Shown here piece by piece: positions 8,635 through 17,613 of a DNA stretch of 64,000 bases; position 1 is the first letter of the stretch, and every line of letters begins with the position of its first letter. The stretch covers positions 984,001 through 1,048,000 of the forward strand of contig NZ_CP041614.1 in the NCBI RefSeq assembly GCF_007197555.1. Reading direction: 5' to 3'. The notes below the pieces were generated by a model. That model was not told the origin of the DNA, ran no database searches, and saw only the letters and a list, made by a program, of their open reading frames with translations. The stretch comes from Shewanella psychropiezotolerans. Lineage in GTDB: Bacteria; Pseudomonadota; Gammaproteobacteria; Enterobacterales; Shewanellaceae. The position numbers and the translations under genes were made by a program.

Positions 8635-9783
8635 ATGAAACAACTTAAGTACTCAGCAGTCGCAATTGCACTCATCTCTACACTCGCCGCATGTGGCGGT
8701 TCAGGTAGCGATGACACAACACCACCGCCTACTGATGACAAGTTTGAATTTGCCGCGACTGAGATGATCACTAACTTGACCGACGATGTGATTATCAGTG
8801 GCTACTCGACGCTGGCGATAAAAGGCGAGGAGATGTTTCTTGCGTCTCAAACTCTAGTGGCTAACAAGACTCAGGCTAACCTGCTTGCAGCACAAGAAGC
8901 CTGGAAGGCGGCTCGTCAGCCTTGGGAACAAGGTGAGTCACATATCTTTGGCCCAGTAGATTCATTAGGTATCGATCCACACTTAGATAGCTGGCCATTA
9001 AACACTACAGACCTTAAAACTGTGTTAACTAATAACTCAGGTTTCTCTGCCGATACCATCAAGGGTTGGAACGATGATGTTCAGGGCTTCCACACCATGG
9101 AATATCTATTATTTGGTGACGGTGTTGCCGATAACCAGAAAGATGTTGCCGACTTAAGCATGTCAGAAGCCGAATACTTGATGGGTCTATCGGAAGTGTT
9201 CCGTGACTACACCAAGACTCTTGATGATTCATGGCTGATAAGTCATGACGGTCAAACAGGTAAAGCCTATGGTGAATTGGTTAAGAATCCGGGAACAGCG
9301 GATAACACCTTTTACGCTTCTCAGGTCGGTGTGATTCAGGAGCTGGTAAACGGCATGATTGGCATTGTCGATGAAGTGGGTAACGGTAAGATTGCCGATC
9401 CATTTGGCACTTCGGCAGCAACTGCTGATACCTCTAAAGTTGAGTCGCAGTACTCATGGAACTCACTGACAGATTTCAGCGATAACATCATAGGTGTGCG
9501 TAATGTCTACCAAGGTGAGCTAACCGGTGCCAGTGACAAGCAAGGCATTATCGATTTCGTTAAGGCCGGCGATGAGGCGCTTGCACTGCGTGTAAGCAGT
9601 GAAATTGATGATGCCATCATTAAGATCCAGGCTATCAAGGGCTCTAACAATATGCCATTCCGCCAGGCAATTGCCGATGCTGAAGGTCGCGGAAGAATCC
9701 AAACTGCTGTGGATGCGCTTTCTAAGCTACAAGCCAGTCTGGAGTCAGATGTTGTTCCTCTACTTAATAAGTGGAAAGTATAA
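8635..9783 (+). CDS. Imelysin-family (IrpA-like) iron-regulated lipoprotein
   Basis: I start at the ATG at 8635, which has GGAG six bases upstream; earlier in-frame starts precede the signal. The product (382 residues) has a lipoprotein signal with lipobox LAAC at residue ~19, then a Gly/Ser/Asp linker. Imelysin (M75-like) proteins are helical bundles that bind iron or haem outside the cytoplasm; their hallmark GxHxxE motif is present as GFHTME, with His153 and Glu156. The repeated pattern of two helical halves fits the family. It lies 140 bases after the porin and before the di-haem lipoprotein, a set seen together in many marine Gammaproteobacteria. Peptidase activity is not expected; the likely role is iron capture at the envelope. 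Confidence 0.88.
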   Translation: MKQLKYSAVAIALISTLAACGGSGSDDTTPPPTDDKFEFAATEMITNLTDDVIISGYSTLAIKGEEMFLASQTLVANKTQANLLAAQEAWKAARQPWEQGESHIFGPVDSLGIDPHLDSWPLNTTDLKTVLTNNSGFSADTIKGWNDDVQGFHTMEYLLFGDGVADNQKDVADLSMSEAEYLMGLSEVFRDYTKTLDDSWLISHDGQTGKAYGELVKNPGTADNTFYASQVGVIQELVNGMIGIVDEVGNGKIADPFGTSAATADTSKVESQYSWNSLTDFSDNIIGVRNVYQGELTGASDKQGIIDFVKAGDEALALRVSSEIDDAIIKIQAIKGSNNMPFRQAIADAEGRGRIQTAVDALSKLQASLESDVVPLLNKWKV

Positions 9784-9814
9784 CTCCCTATCTAATACAG
9801 ATGTGATTGGATAG

Positions 9815-9845
9815 AAAAGGAGGCACAGGAATGGCCTCCTTTTTT
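9815..9845 (+). terminator. Rho-independent terminator after imelysin gene
   Basis: AAAAGGAGGC pairs with GCCTCCTTTT across a nine-base loop, followed by more T. It lies 32 bases after the imelysin stop, so the porin-imelysin transcript can end here and the di-haem gene may depend on partial read-through or its own promoter. Confidence 0.85.
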
Positions 9846-9921
9846 AATATAAAGAGACCTATTTTAAGCAGTATTCAGCTCAGGATAGAGAAATACTCGC
9901 TTAAGTAAAAATGTGTGTGGG

Positions 9922-11553
9922 ATGAAAATGATGAATTTTAATCGTTATAAATATGCCAGTTTAGCTCTCGCTATCTGCTTTGGCTTAACTGCCTGTGGGG
10001 GCTCTGGTGACGATGCCCCTGAACCTAAACCCGAAGAAAAAATATACCCAAGTTTTACCGATATGAAGGCCAGCGGCGGAGAGACTACCACCTTCGATGC
10101 TTCCGAGTCAGGTCATGGTTTCTCGACTCCTGCACCTAATTTATCCGATGTGAGCTTAGAGCATCACCTAGAAGGTGATCTTAGTTTTGAGACCGCCTTC
10201 ACTACGGCGCCAAACGTCGAACATCCTGATCTCGATGGTTTGGGCCCGGTATTTAACAATACTGACTGTAACTCATGTCACCAGCGAGATGGGCGTAATT
10301 CGACTCCCATAGTGCCAGCCGGAGAATCCCGGATAAAACTAAGTTCCGAAGCCGGGCTATTTTTGCGTATCAGCAAGGCTGCTGCGGAGCCATGTACTCT
10401 AGGAACTGCGGCAAATGATTATTGTGCTCCTATCCCAGTGCCTAATTTTGGCGGTCAACTGTTTCACCGCGGGGTGTTAAAAGCGCGTCCGGATTGGCAA
10501 GATAATTTGTTTGGTGGACAGGCGGATGTGTATCTCTCCTATGAAACCAAGGTCGTGACATATTCGGATGGCACAAGCATCACATTGAAGAAACCATTAT
10601 TCGCGGTAGAAAACCCTTATGATGCACCCAGTGAGACCTTATCTAGTGCTAACGTGACTTCGGACCTACTCCAAGATGATGTCTTGATGGGCTGGCGTAA
10701 CGGCATGCCTGTTTTCGGTTTAGGCCTGCTTGAAGCGATTCCAGAGACTGATATTTTGGCCCTGGTCGATGAGAACGATGCAGATGGCGACAAGATCTCT
10801 GGCCGGGCTAACCTGGTCTTCGACGCCGTTAAGGCGCAAGCTGGGGACACTAATCCAGTTTCTTTGGGACGTTTCGGTTGGAAGGCCAATACTCCGAGTG
10901 TACGAGTGCAATCTCTGGGTGCATTGCGTGGTGATATCGGTATTACTAATCCACTGTTTCCCGATGAGAGCGTATTTGGCACCGCCTTGCATGATAGCTA
11001 TCTAACCAGAACCGGCTTCGTTGACACGGGAGAAGATGTCAATGGAGAGCCTGAGGCGAGCGTCGAGTTCAGTGATTCTGTGGTCTTCTACGCCGAGACT
11101 TTAGCGGTACCGGCCAGACGTAATGTCGATGATGCTAATGTTCGTGAAGGTGCGCGCCTGTTTGAGCAAGTTAACTGCACGGGCTGTCATAAGGCCAGCT
11201 TCGTGACTAAGTCGACTGGTGATATTGGCGGCACACCTATGATAGATGCGCTCAAGGGACAGACTATCTATCCTTTCACTGATATGTTGCTACATGACAT
11301 GGGTGAAGAGCTCGCCGATGGCCGTCCTGATTTTCTAGCCGACGGCAATGAGTGGCGTACCCGTTCATTGTGGGGTATTGGCTTGACTCAGACCGTGAAC
11401 CCACTGGCCGGCTTCTTACATGATGGTCGCGCTGCAACTCTGGAAGAGGCGATATTGTGGCATGGTGGCGAAAGTGAGCAGAGTCGTAATGACTTTATGG
11501 CATTGAGCAAGGCTGAGCGAGATCAAGTTGTTGCTTTCTTGATGTCACTGTAA
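9922..11553 (+). CDS. Di-haem oxidoreductase-family lipoprotein (DHOR, COG3488-like)
   Basis: A lipoprotein (LTAC lipobox near residue 24) with two covalent haem c motifs: CNSCH at Cys116-His120 and CTGCH at Cys419-His423. Length, the spacing of the two haem sites and the segments GLGLLEAIPE, GRFGWKANTPSV and FLHDGRAATLEEAILWHGGE fit the di-haem 'thiol oxidoreductase' family, related to MauG/bacterial cytochrome c peroxidase. The start is uncertain: ATG at 9922, 9928 or 9931 and GTG at 9913 are close together and none has a strong ribosome site. It follows the imelysin gene as in many iron loci, where it may oxidise or reduce iron at the cell surface; the name thiol oxidoreductase is historic and not proven. 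Confidence 0.88.
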   Translation: MKMMNFNRYKYASLALAICFGLTACGGSGDDAPEPKPEEKIYPSFTDMKASGGETTTFDASESGHGFSTPAPNLSDVSLEHHLEGDLSFETAFTTAPNVEHPDLDGLGPVFNNTDCNSCHQRDGRNSTPIVPAGESRIKLSSEAGLFLRISKAAAEPCTLGTAANDYCAPIPVPNFGGQLFHRGVLKARPDWQDNLFGGQADVYLSYETKVVTYSDGTSITLKKPLFAVENPYDAPSETLSSANVTSDLLQDDVLMGWRNGMPVFGLGLLEAIPETDILALVDENDADGDKISGRANLVFDAVKAQAGDTNPVSLGRFGWKANTPSVRVQSLGALRGDIGITNPLFPDESVFGTALHDSYLTRTGFVDTGEDVNGEPEASVEFSDSVVFYAETLAVPARRNVDDANVREGARLFEQVNCTGCHKASFVTKSTGDIGGTPMIDALKGQTIYPFTDMLLHDMGEELADGRPDFLADGNEWRTRSLWGIGLTQTVNPLAGFLHDGRAATLEEAILWHGGESEQSRNDFMALSKAERDQVVAFLMSL

Positions 11554-11594
11554 CGTTTATCCTGCTAGCTTTTAAATTTTGCTTAAAACCTATA

Positions 11595-11623
11595 GCGGAG
11601 CAAGTTATTGCTCTGCTTTTTTT
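11595..11623 (+). terminator. Rho-independent terminator after di-haem gene
   Basis: GCGGAGCAA pairs with TTGCTCTGC (one G-U) across GTTA and is followed by seven T. It ends the iron locus 42 bases after the di-haem stop. Confidence 0.88.
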
Positions 11624-11800
11624 ATATCTATAGGTTTACTCACTATCATGCTTTCTGTTTTTCTCTGTATGACAATGGGAATTAGGATTTTTCTTTAGGG
11701 GCCACGATATACTCAATTTTGAGCTTTTTTAGATTAGTTAATTGGTAACTGGCTTTGGAAAAGGAATACTGAGTCCAGTGTTGTTATGTGTAATAAGTCC

Positions 11801-12130
11801 TTAATCTGCAGCGAGAGCATACGTGGCAATAAAAGTGTTTCCAGGTTCGTTTATGCATTTCTTGATGACTAAACCCATTCGTTCATCAGCCTGATACTTA
11901 CTCATGGCTGCCGCACTGCCATATTCAGTGCTCTTCTGTATCATCCATAATGTCCTGGCTAGTCGCACATAAGGTTCAATATCCTGTCCCTTTTTGTAGG
12001 CATCGAGTACCTGCTGACAGGTAGTGAGTTCAATAGGCTGTGTGTCTTTTTTTAGATCCGCTAAGAGTTGGTTTTCATTTGCACATCCAGATATTGCCCA
12101 AGCCAGCACGATGGCTATTCGTTTTTTCAT
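11801..12130 (-). CDS. Small lipoprotein of unknown function
   Basis: A 109-residue protein with a typical lipoprotein signal: MKKR start, hydrophobic core, and lipobox ISGC with the acceptor Cys at residue 17 followed by Ala-Asn. The mature part is helical with two more cysteines (TTCQQVLDAY and IKKCINE) that could form a disulfide, a layout faintly like HdeA-type periplasmic helical proteins. That likeness is weak and I do not assign the family. It stands alone and faces the terminator of the di-haem gene. Confidence 0.6.
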   Translation of the reverse strand: MKKRIAIVLAWAISGCANENQLLADLKKDTQPIELTTCQQVLDAYKKGQDIEPYVRLARTLWMIQKSTEYGSAAAMSKYQADERMGLVIKKCINEPGNTFIATYALAAD

Positions 12131-12714
12131 TTCGATTCTCTAAGTGTGATTGGAGCTCAGCTACTAGCATCTGAGAGTTTCCAACTTTGTTTATTTAGCT
12201 TGGCCCAATGAGGTTTGTATAGCCGTTAATCTATCATGATGGCAAGGTACTTTTGAGGCGTTAAGCCTGCACAACTCTGTAGGTACCTAGGTGATAACCA
12301 ATGTTATATAACTTTATCCGCAAATGGTTTTGGATAAAGATAAATAAATAAAAATGTTAAGGTTGTGATGTGAAGCGGAGCATACCAAGAAGAGACTAGT
12401 GAGTGAAAGTATTACCTTTTAAGGACATTGATTCCATATTAAACAGCCTCCAGATTGAAACTTAACGATCACGTGTTGATATCATTTGTAACTAAAAGGT
12501 ATCAGTTGGTTTAATTGTGTTCTTTGCCAGATAAGCTTTAATGTTTTCACTTCTGGTTGATGGTTGATGGTTGATGGTTGATGGTTGAGTTTGTGAGCTG
12601 GGTAGGAGTATTCCAGATTTGACCTCGGAGTCTCGTGATCTGTTTCAAGTAAATATTTTGCCTTATACATTAGTATGCCTCTATCCATAATGAGTTCATT
12701 AGTCAGGGGGCCCG
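12131..12714. other. 584-bp region with no supported gene
   Basis: Nothing coding is convincing on either strand. It contains the GGTTGAT tandem repeat at 12555-12588 and AT-rich stretches, and it must carry the promoter of hemG on the right and of the small lipoprotein on the left. Confidence 0.5.
12555..12588 (+). repeat. 7-bp tandem repeat, (GGTTGAT)x4.9
   Basis: Four perfect copies of GGTTGAT followed by GGTTGA, 127 bases before the hemG start. The unit is not a multiple of three and no gene covers it. Copy-number change here would alter promoter spacing, not a protein. Confidence 0.9.
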
Positions 12715-13235
12715 GTGAGTAAAATATTGATAATCTACTCCAGTGTTCATGGCCAGACACGCAAAATTTCTGAGCATATCGGCAAACGTTTGATTGAAAA
12801 TGGCAACCAAGTGGTGACTTGCTGCATAGAGCAAGTTCCGCTCCTCGGTGAGTTCGATAAAATTATTATTGGAGCCAGTATCCGCCACGGAAAGCATAAT
12901 GCAGAGGTGTATAACTTTATTGCGACCCATCTTGTGGCGTTAGAAGCTAAATCTAGCTGCTTCTTTTCTGTGAGCTTAGTGGCGCGTAAAGCTGGCAGAA
13001 ATACCCCGAGACGAATCCTTATATGCAGGCTTTCTTGAGTAAGACCCAATGGCGGCCTAACTTGCTTAAGGTATTTGCAGGTAACCTGGATTATCAGGGC
13101 TATAACTGGTTAGACAGGAGCATAATTCGCTTCATTATGTGGATAACCAAAGGGCCAACGGCTGTGGGCACTAAGATTGAGTATACGGATTGGCAGCGAG
13201 TCGATGTTTTCGTCAAGGAAATCGAGCTGTTGTAG
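12715..13235 (+). CDS. hemG: Protoporphyrinogen IX dehydrogenase (menaquinone), frameshifted
   Basis: HemG is a small flavodoxin-like protein that oxidises protoporphyrinogen IX and passes electrons to the quinone pool. The N-terminal piece has the FMN-binding loop (IYSSVHGQTRKIS), IIIGASIRHGKHN and FFSVSLVARKAGRNTP; the C-terminal piece has KTQWRP, FAGNLDYQGYNWLDR and KIEYTDWQRV. They lie in different frames. At 13004-13008 the bases read ACCCCGAG; one more C (or G) gives Thr-Pro-Glu-Thr-Asn-Pro-Tyr-Met and joins the halves into ~173 residues, the normal family length. The start is a GTG. This is likely a one-base sequence error, since the rest is well conserved, though an inactivating mutation cannot be excluded. 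Co-oriented with the cytochrome gene 42 bases downstream. Confidence 0.85.
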
Positions 13236-13277
13236 TGTTTGCTTGGGAAAATTCAAGATACACAAGTAGAGGTTTTA

Positions 13278-13814
13278 ATGGCTAATTCTTCTTCGGTTTT
13301 CAGTAGGCTGGTTTCTAAGCTGGTCGACTATCAGCATGCCTGTATTATTATCTTATCTGCATTTTTAATTTCCACCAGTGGCTGGATCCTGATGGGACGA
13401 GGCCTGCGTAATAGTGCTTCAATATGGGATTATTTACATGTTTACCTGGGGTTAGTCACTGCCGGGCTATCTGTGAGTATGTTGATCACTCATTGCCTGA
13501 GAGGTCGGTGGCGACAGATGTTTCCTTGGCTGCTGGCTGACTTTTCTCAGCTCAACAAAGATCTATCCGGGCTGGTTAAAGGTAGAATCCCTGTAGCTGG
13601 CGGGCGTGGCCTGTTTAGCTGCATCGAAGGCATTGGGATATTACTCTTAGTTGGTGTTGGCTTTAGCGGCGTGATCTGGTTTTGTCTGCAAGGCAGTTCA
13701 GATGCCTTTATGTGGCGCAGTTATCACATCCTGCTTGTGAAAGGTTTTATCGGGTTTATCTTGATACATGTTTTCTGTGTATGTTTGCATCTACTGGATT
13801 TCATCAAAAATTGA
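13278..13814 (+). CDS. Cytochrome b561-type membrane protein
   Basis: A 178-residue protein with four transmembrane helices and paired histidines in helices of the kind that hold two b haems: His in DYQHACII, DYLHVYLG, MLITHCLRGRW, RSYHILLVKG, and LIHVF..CLHLLDF. It fits the cytochrome b/b6 domain of hydrogenase and formate-dehydrogenase gamma subunits and b561-like proteins. The ATG at 13278 has GAGG six bases upstream; an in-frame start at 13239 lacks support. It follows hemG by 42 bases on the same strand and shares its terminator, so the two are probably one operon. A link with HemG in quinone electron transfer is an inference. Confidence 0.75.
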   Translation: MANSSSVFSRLVSKLVDYQHACIIILSAFLISTSGWILMGRGLRNSASIWDYLHVYLGLVTAGLSVSMLITHCLRGRWRQMFPWLLADFSQLNKDLSGLVKGRIPVAGGRGLFSCIEGIGILLLVGVGFSGVIWFCLQGSSDAFMWRSYHILLVKGFIGFILIHVFCVCLHLLDFIKN

Positions 13815-13842
13815 TCTAGAAACTAGGTCCTAGTTTCTAGAT
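13814..13842. terminator. Palindromic bidirectional terminator (CTAGG-T-CCTAG core)
   Basis: Fourteen-base arms pair perfectly around a single T at 13828; in practice the inner bases form the loop. It sits between the convergent cytochrome and dsbA genes, overlapping the last base of the former. There is no long U-run on either side, so its strength as a terminator is uncertain. Confidence 0.6.
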
Positions 13843-13859
13843 GCTTCTTAGGTTTACAT

Positions 13860-14513
13860 CTACTTACGCTCTACGGCTAAGTAATTGATTAAGTCGATAA
13901 GCTCGCCGAGTGTTCGAATGGAACTCATGTTAACCGCGTATTTGTCATTCACTACAAATGCAGGGACACTCTGGATTTGGAACTGTCTCTGCTGTACGCG
14001 CCATAAATCTATCTTGTCATTAACGGCTTTACTGTCGGCAACAGCATCATACTCATTGATGTCGAATCCATTGGCGGCGAAGACTTTCTTGATATCATCG
14101 CGATTATTAAGCTCTGGTTTTTCATGTGCGCCGTGATCATGATTATGGCCATGAGCATCTTCGTCCCCCTGAATCGCAGCAAACATAGCGTGAGTCATCT
14201 TGTCACCAGCATTGAGCTCTTGAATCACTGCCAAAGAGCGCATGACTTCTGTACCAATATCACTATTCATAAAGTCTACATGTTTGCTATCAAAGGTGAC
14301 TTTCTTATCTAAATTGGCTTTTATATCACCAAGATACTGCTTTTCCATGTTGTAGCAGTTATGGCAATAGAAAGAGAAAAATTCAGTTAGCTTTGGCTGA
14401 GCACTGGCTGTTTCGGCAATCTGTGTGAAGTGCTTACCTTCTTCAAATTGTGCAGCAAAACTACTCAAAGGGGCTAAAGCTAAAGTTAACGCTAAGGCTA
14501 TGTGCTTAATCAA
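13860..14513 (-). CDS. dsbA: DsbA-type thiol:disulfide interchange protein with CHNC site and His-rich insert
   Basis: A 217-residue periplasmic oxidoreductase that introduces disulfides into secreted proteins. The start is a TTG with GAGGA seven bases upstream. Residues 1-20 are a signal peptide (SFA-A). The active site is FYCHNCYNM with Cys50 and Cys53, and the cis-proline loop is SVPAF. Canonical DsbA has CPHC; the dipeptide here is His-Asn, which should change the redox potential. A second oddity is the cluster HGHNHDHGAH at residues 121-130, in the helical insertion, which could bind a metal such as zinc, nickel or copper. It is monocistronic and divergent from nothing close. Family certain; whether it is the main DsbA of the cell is not known. 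Confidence 0.88.
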   Translation of the reverse strand: MIKHIALALTLALAPLSSFAAQFEEGKHFTQIAETASAQPKLTEFFSFYCHNCYNMEKQYLGDIKANLDKKVTFDSKHVDFMNSDIGTEVMRSLAVIQELNAGDKMTHAMFAAIQGDEDAHGHNHDHGAHEKPELNNRDDIKKVFAANGFDINEYDAVADSKAVNDKIDLWRVQQRQFQIQSVPAFVVNDKYAVNMSSIRTLGELIDLINYLAVERK

Positions 14514-14722
14514 TTGATTATCCTCAAAAGTGATAGGCTGAAGCAGGCTCGTACCGACTGGTACTCAATATCGAAACTTCTGCCTGAAGGGCAAAGCAAG
14601 CTATCGATACGCCATATTGCACCTAATAAATCTAGCATAAAAGCTAATGCTTAATTATGACTGAATTAACTTATAGGAGCAGTGTTTACAGTGTGATCTA
14701 GGTTTGAGTTTCGAGGATATTT

Positions 14723-15382
14723 TTAACGTTTATCTCTTAAAGTCTGCCACGCTTCACAAACTTTACGAAATTGAGCTGCATCTCCATTAGGGCGATCTGG
14801 GTGCCATATCAGGGCTAATTTGCGCCATTGCTTGCGGATCTGTTTATCTGTTGCATCGCCCTTTAACTCAAATACCGATAATGCCTGACTGTTATGCATC
14901 AAGTTGGGGCTAGTACCTATGTAGTCTTCGTATCGACTCCAGAAAGACTCGAGCATTTCCTGAATGATGTTGGGGCAGGTATCGTAATTGAGCCAATTGA
15001 GATAGTAATCTCTCAAGGCGTCATCTTCCTTGAGGCTAGTGACTAGATTTAGGGGTAAAACCCTGTAAATTTGAATCTCCATGGCCTTAACTTGTAACCA
15101 ATGTTGTGGTAGGAGGAGTTGCTGCAGCTCGAAGAGGGCGTTCATTAGGAGAAAATTGGTTTTGAAGAGGGCTTTCTGTTGATCATCGTCTAGATGATGC
15201 ATCAAGCCTTGTTGTTGGAGTTTGGCCGCGAGGTGATGTACTTTCCAGCTTCTGTTAGAGGCTTTGAGTAGGCTTAACAACGGCCAAATCAAAGGGTTAT
15301 CCTCCTTGATGTCACAGAGGCTGGTATCAGGACTCTTTTCTGTTATTGCTGAAATCGAAGTTGAACTTTTAGCAAATAGCAT
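14723..15382 (-). CDS. DnaJ-related protein with C-terminal J domain
   Basis: A 219-residue soluble protein. The last ~60 residues are a J domain: ALSVFELKGDATDKQIRKQW, then ALIWHPDRPNGDAAQF, where HPD is the loop that stimulates the ATPase of a DnaK-type chaperone. The N-terminal ~150 residues are helical and match the DNAJ_related domain found in short gammaproteobacterial J proteins. No Gly/Phe region or zinc centre is present, so it is a J-only co-chaperone that should recruit DnaK to a special task, not a general DnaJ. It stands alone. Confidence 0.85.
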   Translation of the reverse strand: MLFAKSSTSISAITEKSPDTSLCDIKEDNPLIWPLLSLLKASNRSWKVHHLAAKLQQQGLMHHLDDDQQKALFKTNFLLMNALFELQQLLLPQHWLQVKAMEIQIYRVLPLNLVTSLKEDDALRDYYLNWLNYDTCPNIIQEMLESFWSRYEDYIGTSPNLMHNSQALSVFELKGDATDKQIRKQWRKLALIWHPDRPNGDAAQFRKVCEAWQTLRDKR

Positions 15383-15797
15383 AGGTGAAATTCATCCTGA
15401 ATTGCTGACTATGACTGTAGACTACGTCATAGGGGCAAGAGAACACAAGAATGATTGACTAAAACAATTTCATTGAGGTTCGTTTCATTCATTGGATATA
15501 GAACAATATCATTTGATTTTTTGATTGTTCGAACTAGTCTAAGAGAAGGGTTTGTCATCATTTTTTAATGTTTATCAGGATGTATCTATACTCGTCTTAG
15601 CATTTTTCAAGATCGTTTTTTTAGGTATAAATTTTGGATGATTGCTGATGGGAGTTAATTGCATAAAAGGACTAACTAATATAACTTATTTATGTTCCTT
15701 GGAACTTTTCTTTTTTTAAGCAGAGTAAAGCATTGTCACAACTTGAGCCTATTTCATTCTTTGTTGCTCTACTCTATTTAAGTAGAGAGAATTAATC
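15383..15797. other. 415-bp divergent intergenic region
   Basis: Between the DnaJ-related gene and the diguanylate cyclase. It is AT-rich, with TAATATAACTT near 15677 and AT-rich tracts that could hold promoters in both directions. No gene or clear repeat is seen. Confidence 0.4.
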
Positions 15798-17432
15798 ATG
15801 CGTACATTCAGCATTTTCTCTAACTATTTAGTTCTATTTTTCATCTTGGTTGGCATCATACTGTCTGCAGGGATTGGATATAGCTTTTATCAAAATGAGA
15901 CATTGACCATAGAGTCCGATTTTAGGCGAGATGTTGATGATAAGGCGGCAGCCTTAGAACGAGAGCTCTTGATTAATTTAGAAGTGCTTTATGCGGTTAA
16001 GGGCTTATACAATAGTTCAGATGATGTGACCGAGGGTGAATTTAGAAAGCTGGCAAGTAGCTTCTTGGTTAGGCATCAGAACATAAAGGCATTAGAGTGG
16101 ATCCCCAGAGTAAGCTTGGAACAGCGCGAAAAATATGAGCAGCAAAGAAGACAACTGCACCCTGATTTTGAATTCACCGAGCGTGAATTTCAGGGGAGTA
16201 TGATCCGAGCGACTGAGCGAAAGGAGTATTTTCCTGTCTATTATGTCGAGCCAATGGAAGGCAATGAGGTGGCATTCGGTTTTGACTTAGCATCAAATCC
16301 CAAACGCGACAAAATTCTCAAAAAATCACGAGATCTAGACCTCTCATTGGCGACCGCCAGCATTACTCTGGTACAGGAAATTTCCAATCAGAAGGGATTT
16401 CTGATGTTTATGCCTATCTATCGAGGTGAACCTAATACGTTAATTAAACGTCGAGAGAAGTTGATTGGCTTCGTGCTCGGGGTGTATAGAATCGGAGATA
16501 TGTTCGAAACAGCGATCAAGTATACAGGCGCCCAAGGCATTAACTTAAAATTGATTGATAATACCGGGGTCTTGGCCGAGCAACTCTATTCAAATTTTTC
16601 TATCGACCAACGTCAAAATACGACTCAGCTTCAGCTCACTTACAATAAACCCTTGAGTCGATTTGGAGGGCGACAGTGGACATTAGTGTCGACTCCGACG
16701 CTTGGCTATATCGCAGAACGTAGAAGTTTATTACCTTTCATTAGTTTTGCATTTGGTATTTTATTCGTACTTCTTTGTGGTGCGTATACCTCTGCCGTTA
16801 TTCGACGTAGCTCTTTAATCAAGGTCGAGGTAGAAGAGCGAACCCAAGATCTGAATGAAGCCAAATTGGAGCTGGAAGAATTATCCCATACCGATGGTTT
16901 GACCAAGATTGCCAATCGTCGCAAATTCGATGAGCAATTCGAAAAAGAATGGCAGAGAGCCGTTCGAAGCAATATTTCACTTTCCCTCATCATGATCGAT
17001 ATTGATAACTTTAAGCAGTTTAATGATCATTATGGACATTTGGCGGGAGACCAATGTTTGCGGGATGTGGCCAAGTCATTGAAGAGTACCATGAGCCGTA
17101 ACACAGACTTAGTCGCTCGGTATGGTGGTGAAGAGTTCGTTATTTTATTGCCAAATACCAATGAACCCGCACTCTTGGCGGATAAGTGTCGAATGAGTAT
17201 TGAAAAATTACATATTCCCCATGAGCCCTCGAGCGTCTCTGAATATGTGACCATCAGTCTTGGAGTGATCAGCGCAAATCCGACTCAGAACAGCGACCCT
17301 TTGGCTTTCAGTGCGAAAGCAGATAAATTATTATATCTAGCCAAAGACTTAGGCAAAAACAGAGTATGCATCGAGGAGCCGTTAATCCTACAGAAGGGGG
17401 ATGTGATAGATTTTAAAGCACCGAAGCAGTAA
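15798..17432 (+). CDS. CHASE-domain diguanylate cyclase (GGEEF)
   Basis: Makes cyclic di-GMP from two GTP. The 544 residues form a membrane sensor: helix at ~10-30, a periplasmic CHASE domain at ~60-290 (LYAVKGLYNSSDDV, ALEWIPRV, YYVEPMEGNEVAFGFDLAS), a second helix at ~313-333, a short coiled coil, then GGDEF at ~360-520. The catalytic signature is RYGGEEF (about residues 441-447) and the product-inhibition site RNTD lies at 434-437, so the enzyme should be active and feedback-inhibited. CHASE domains bind small extracellular ligands; the ligand here is unknown. An HD-GYP phosphodiesterase gene of the opposing pathway is 40 kb downstream. Confidence 0.93.
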   Translation: MRTFSIFSNYLVLFFILVGIILSAGIGYSFYQNETLTIESDFRRDVDDKAAALERELLINLEVLYAVKGLYNSSDDVTEGEFRKLASSFLVRHQNIKALEWIPRVSLEQREKYEQQRRQLHPDFEFTEREFQGSMIRATERKEYFPVYYVEPMEGNEVAFGFDLASNPKRDKILKKSRDLDLSLATASITLVQEISNQKGFLMFMPIYRGEPNTLIKRREKLIGFVLGVYRIGDMFETAIKYTGAQGINLKLIDNTGVLAEQLYSNFSIDQRQNTTQLQLTYNKPLSRFGGRQWTLVSTPTLGYIAERRSLLPFISFAFGILFVLLCGAYTSAVIRRSSLIKVEVEERTQDLNEAKLELEELSHTDGLTKIANRRKFDEQFEKEWQRAVRSNISLSLIMIDIDNFKQFNDHYGHLAGDQCLRDVAKSLKSTMSRNTDLVARYGGEEFVILLPNTNEPALLADKCRMSIEKLHIPHEPSSVSEYVTISLGVISANPTQNSDPLAFSAKADKLLYLAKDLGKNRVCIEEPLILQKGDVIDFKAPKQ

Positions 17433-17613
17433 TTGATGCTCTCTATTCGAAGCTTCCTTCTCGGGCTTGCACTTCGATTCCTATTTCATCATTAGCTTAA
17501 TTATTCAGGCTAGTTACAAGCTACTGATTTTAATCTTGGTTTGTGGTTAAATTCTGCGTAACAAGCCTGCCGGTGAAGCATTCGCTCGCCAAGAATTATA
17601 AGGTTATCGCAAA

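Noticed and set aside
12703..12930. Open frames on the minus strand over the 5' part of hemG
   Set aside because: They run antisense to a clear HemG N-terminus and have no family pattern.
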